NCBI GenBank assembly: GCA_036557185.1
Contig: DATBHZ010000033.1
Coordinates: 1 to 61,616 of the forward strand
From: DATBHZ01 sp036557185
GTDB lineage: Bacteria > Actinomycetota > Acidimicrobiia > IMCC26256 > JAENVU01
Length of the DNA: 61,616 nt
Direction of reading: 5' to 3'
Shown here: positions 60,052 to 61,616 of the stretch, in pieces
Position numbering within the stretch: position 1 is the stretch's first letter
Layout: the number at the start of each line of letters is the position of its first letter
Notes under the pieces: generated by a model
Seen by the model: the letters and a program-made list of their open reading frames with translations, nothing else
Database searches by the model: none
Told to the model about the DNA's origin: nothing
Made by a program: the position numbers and the translations under genes

Positions 60052-61616
60052 GTGTTCGAACGCTTCACCGACCGAGCCCGCAGAGTCGTGGTGCTGGCGC
60101 AGGAGGAAGCGCGCCTGCTGAACCACAACTACATCGGGACCGAGCACATCCTGCTCGGTCTGATCCACGAGGGCGAAGGTGTCGCGGCGAAGGCGCTCGA
60201 GTCGCTCGGGATCTCGTTGGAAGCCGTGCGCGCACAGGTCGAGGAGATCATCGGTCACGGCGGCTCCGCACCGTCGGGCCACATCCCGTTCACGCCGCGC
60301 GCCAAGAAGGTCCTCGAGCTCTCGCTTCGTGAGGCGCTGCAGCTCGGACACAACTACATCGGCACCGAGCACATCCTCCTCGGACTCATCCGCGAGGGCG
60401 AGGGTGTCGCCGCGCAGGTGCTCGTCAAGCTCGGCGCGGACCTGTCTCGGGTGCGCCAGCAGGTCATCCAGCTGCTGTCCGGCTACGCCGGCGGCAAGGA
60501 GGGTGCGCCCGCCGGCGGCGGCTCGAGCGAGAGCACGCCTTCCGGCTCGCTGGTGCTCGACCAATTCGGCCGCAACCTCACGCAGCTCGCGCGCGAGAAA
60601 AAGCTCGATCCCGTCATCGGGCGCGAGAAGGAGATCGAGCGCGTGATGCAGGTGCTGTCACGCCGCACGAAGAACAACCCCGTGCTCATCGGCGAGCCCG
60701 GCGTCGGCAAGACGGCGATCGTCGAGGGCCTCGCGTCCGACATCGTCGAGGGCGACGTGCCCGAGACGCTGGTGGGCAAGCAGCTGTACACGCTCGACCT
60801 CGGCGCCCTGGTGGCCGGGTCCCGCTACCGCGGCGACTTCGAGGAGCGCCTCAAGAAGGTGTTGAAGGAGATCCGCACCCGCGGCGACATCATCCTGTTC
60901 ATCGACGAGCTGCACACGCTCGTCGGGGCAGGTGCCGCAGAGGGTGCGATCGACGCGGCCAGCATCCTGAAGCCGATGCTGGCGCGCGGCGAGCTGCAGA
61001 CCATCGGCGCGACCACGCTCGACGAGTACCGCAAGCACCTCGAGAAGGACGCAGCGCTCGAGCGCCGGTTCCAGCCGATCAAGGTCGAGGAGCCGTCGGT
61101 CGCGCACACGATCGAGATCCTCAAGGGCCTGCGCGACCGCTACGAGACGCACCACCGCGTCTCGATCACGGATCAAGCGGTCGTCGCCGCGGCGAACCTC
61201 GCCGACCGCTACATCTCCGACCGCCACCTCCCGGACAAGGCGATCGACCTCATCGACGAAGCGGGCTCGCGCCTGCGCATCCGCCGCATGCAGGCGCCGC
61301 CGGACTACCGCGAGCTCGAGGACGAGATCTCGAAGGTCCGCAAGGAGAAGGAAGCCGCGATCGAGGGCCAGCAGTTCGAGCGTGCCGCGAGCCTGCGCGA
61401 CCGCGAGAAGGAGCTGCTCGAGCAGCGCGCGGCCAAGGAGACCGAGTGGAAGGCGGAGGGCGTCGACCTCTTCAACGAGGTCAACGAGGAGTCCATCGCC
61501 GAGGTGCTCGCGCTCTGGACCGGCATCCCCGTCTACAAGCTCACCGAGGAGGAGACGGCGAAGCTCCTCCGCATGGAGGACGAGCTGCACAAGCGGATCG
61601 TCGGCCAGGAGGCCGC
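60052..61616 (+). CDS. clpC: ATP-dependent Clp protease ATP-binding subunit ClpC (3' end outside window)
   Basis: The first 521 residues are visible. Two Clp-N repeats (about 10-70 and 85-145) share the motif NYIGTEHILLGLI, first followed by HEGEGVAA and then REGEGVAA. The first AAA module has Walker A GEPGVGKTAIVEGLA from residue 214, Walker B ILFIDELHTLVGAG, and RRFQPIKVEEPS. A UVR-type coiled segment (YRELEDEISKVRKEKEAAIE and on) follows, marking ClpC rather than ClpB. The GTG start is set by MFERFTDRARRVV. It feeds substrates to ClpP. The second AAA module is beyond the window. Confidence 0.96.
   Translation, partial: MFERFTDRARRVVVLAQEEARLLNHNYIGTEHILLGLIHEGEGVAAKALESLGISLEAVRAQVEEIIGHGGSAPSGHIPFTPRAKKVLELSLREALQLGHNYIGTEHILLGLIREGEGVAAQVLVKLGADLSRVRQQVIQLLSGYAGGKEGAPAGGGSSESTPSGSLVLDQFGRNLTQLAREKKLDPVIGREKEIERVMQVLSRRTKNNPVLIGEPGVGKTAIVEGLASDIVEGDVPETLVGKQLYTLDLGALVAGSRYRGDFEERLKKVLKEIRTRGDIILFIDELHTLVGAGAAEGAIDAASILKPMLARGELQTIGATTLDEYRKHLEKDAALERRFQPIKVEEPSVAHTIEILKGLRDRYETHHRVSITDQAVVAAANLADRYISDRHLPDKAIDLIDEAGSRLRIRRMQAPPDYRELEDEISKVRKEKEAAIEGQQFERAASLRDREKELLEQRAAKETEWKAEGVDLFNEVNEESIAEVLALWTGIPVYKLTEEETAKLLRMEDELHKRIVGQEA

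Noticed and set aside
1..61616. Mobile elements, CRISPR arrays, integrases or rRNA genes.
   Set aside because: None found: no transposase or integrase motif, no regular direct-repeat array and no rRNA-like stretch. Only one tRNA was found by eye; a tRNA-Thr with no attachment-site duplication nearby.

Overview
The window reads as a high-GC actinobacterial chromosome, most likely class Acidimicrobiia (inference, no database search). Supporting signs are the order topA, tmk, holB, tRNA-Thr, a DUF2342 metalloprotease next to tilS-hpt-ftsH, the run folE-folP-folB-folK-panC-panD-nadB-nadC-coaX-lysS leading to clpC, a SigR/RsrA-type redox switch, two mycothiol-type DinB/MDMPI proteins, and frequent GTG starts. 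I see no insertion sequence, prophage, integrase or CRISPR array. Genes are packed tightly; no gap exceeds 300 bases.

Layout. 1-8406: Kdp potassium uptake operon (partial DUF4118 protein, a 53-residue membrane protein, kdpF-A-B-C, then kdpD-kdpE). 8416-15148: DedA protein on the minus strand, topA, an MFS transporter, tmk, holB and tRNA-Thr(CGU). 15163-24651: a mixed accessory stretch with two class III cyclase proteins, a beta-propeller/MoaD pair, an SDR, a VOC protein, a methyltransferase, a cupin, and two exported hydrolases. 24661-27329: an RpiR-type regulator divergent from a membrane-protein pair, then a further membrane protein. 27467-30054: a split LigD (ligase on plus, phosphoesterase-polymerase on minus). 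30188-34130: DUF664 protein, small proteins and an ABC exporter with two permeases. 34131-39387: Tat-exported phosphoesterase, SnoaL-like protein, GH3 glycosidase, lipoprotein and a 38-residue membrane protein. 39573-40561: ECF sigma factor and zinc anti-sigma factor. 40655-46348: small membrane protein, metalloprotease, response regulator, tilS, hpt, ftsH. 46345-54751: folate, pantothenate, NAD and CoA cofactor genes. 54752-61616: lysS, a degenerate SDR/acyltransferase pair, an alpha/beta hydrolase, a polyprenyl synthase on minus, and the 5' part of clpC.

How they fit together. The Kdp genes form a complete sensor-plus-pump unit. The fol-pan-nad-coaX block supplies folate, pantothenate/CoA and NAD; panB, a classical panE and nadA are not in the window. 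Housekeeping genes for topology, dTMP, clamp loading, tRNA-Ile modification, purine salvage and proteolysis surround them.

The most notable signals are: (1) a TANNNT box 6-9 bases upstream of the start codon in 13 genes, which suggests widespread leaderless transcripts; (2) a protein in the folate cluster with a tyrosine-phosphatase-like fold pattern whose catalytic Cys is His; (3) an adjacent SDR and PlsC-like acyltransferase that both lack catalytic residues; (4) an alpha/beta hydrolase-cyclase fusion without a nucleophile; (5) a perfect palindrome overlapping the promoter of the RpiR-type regulator.
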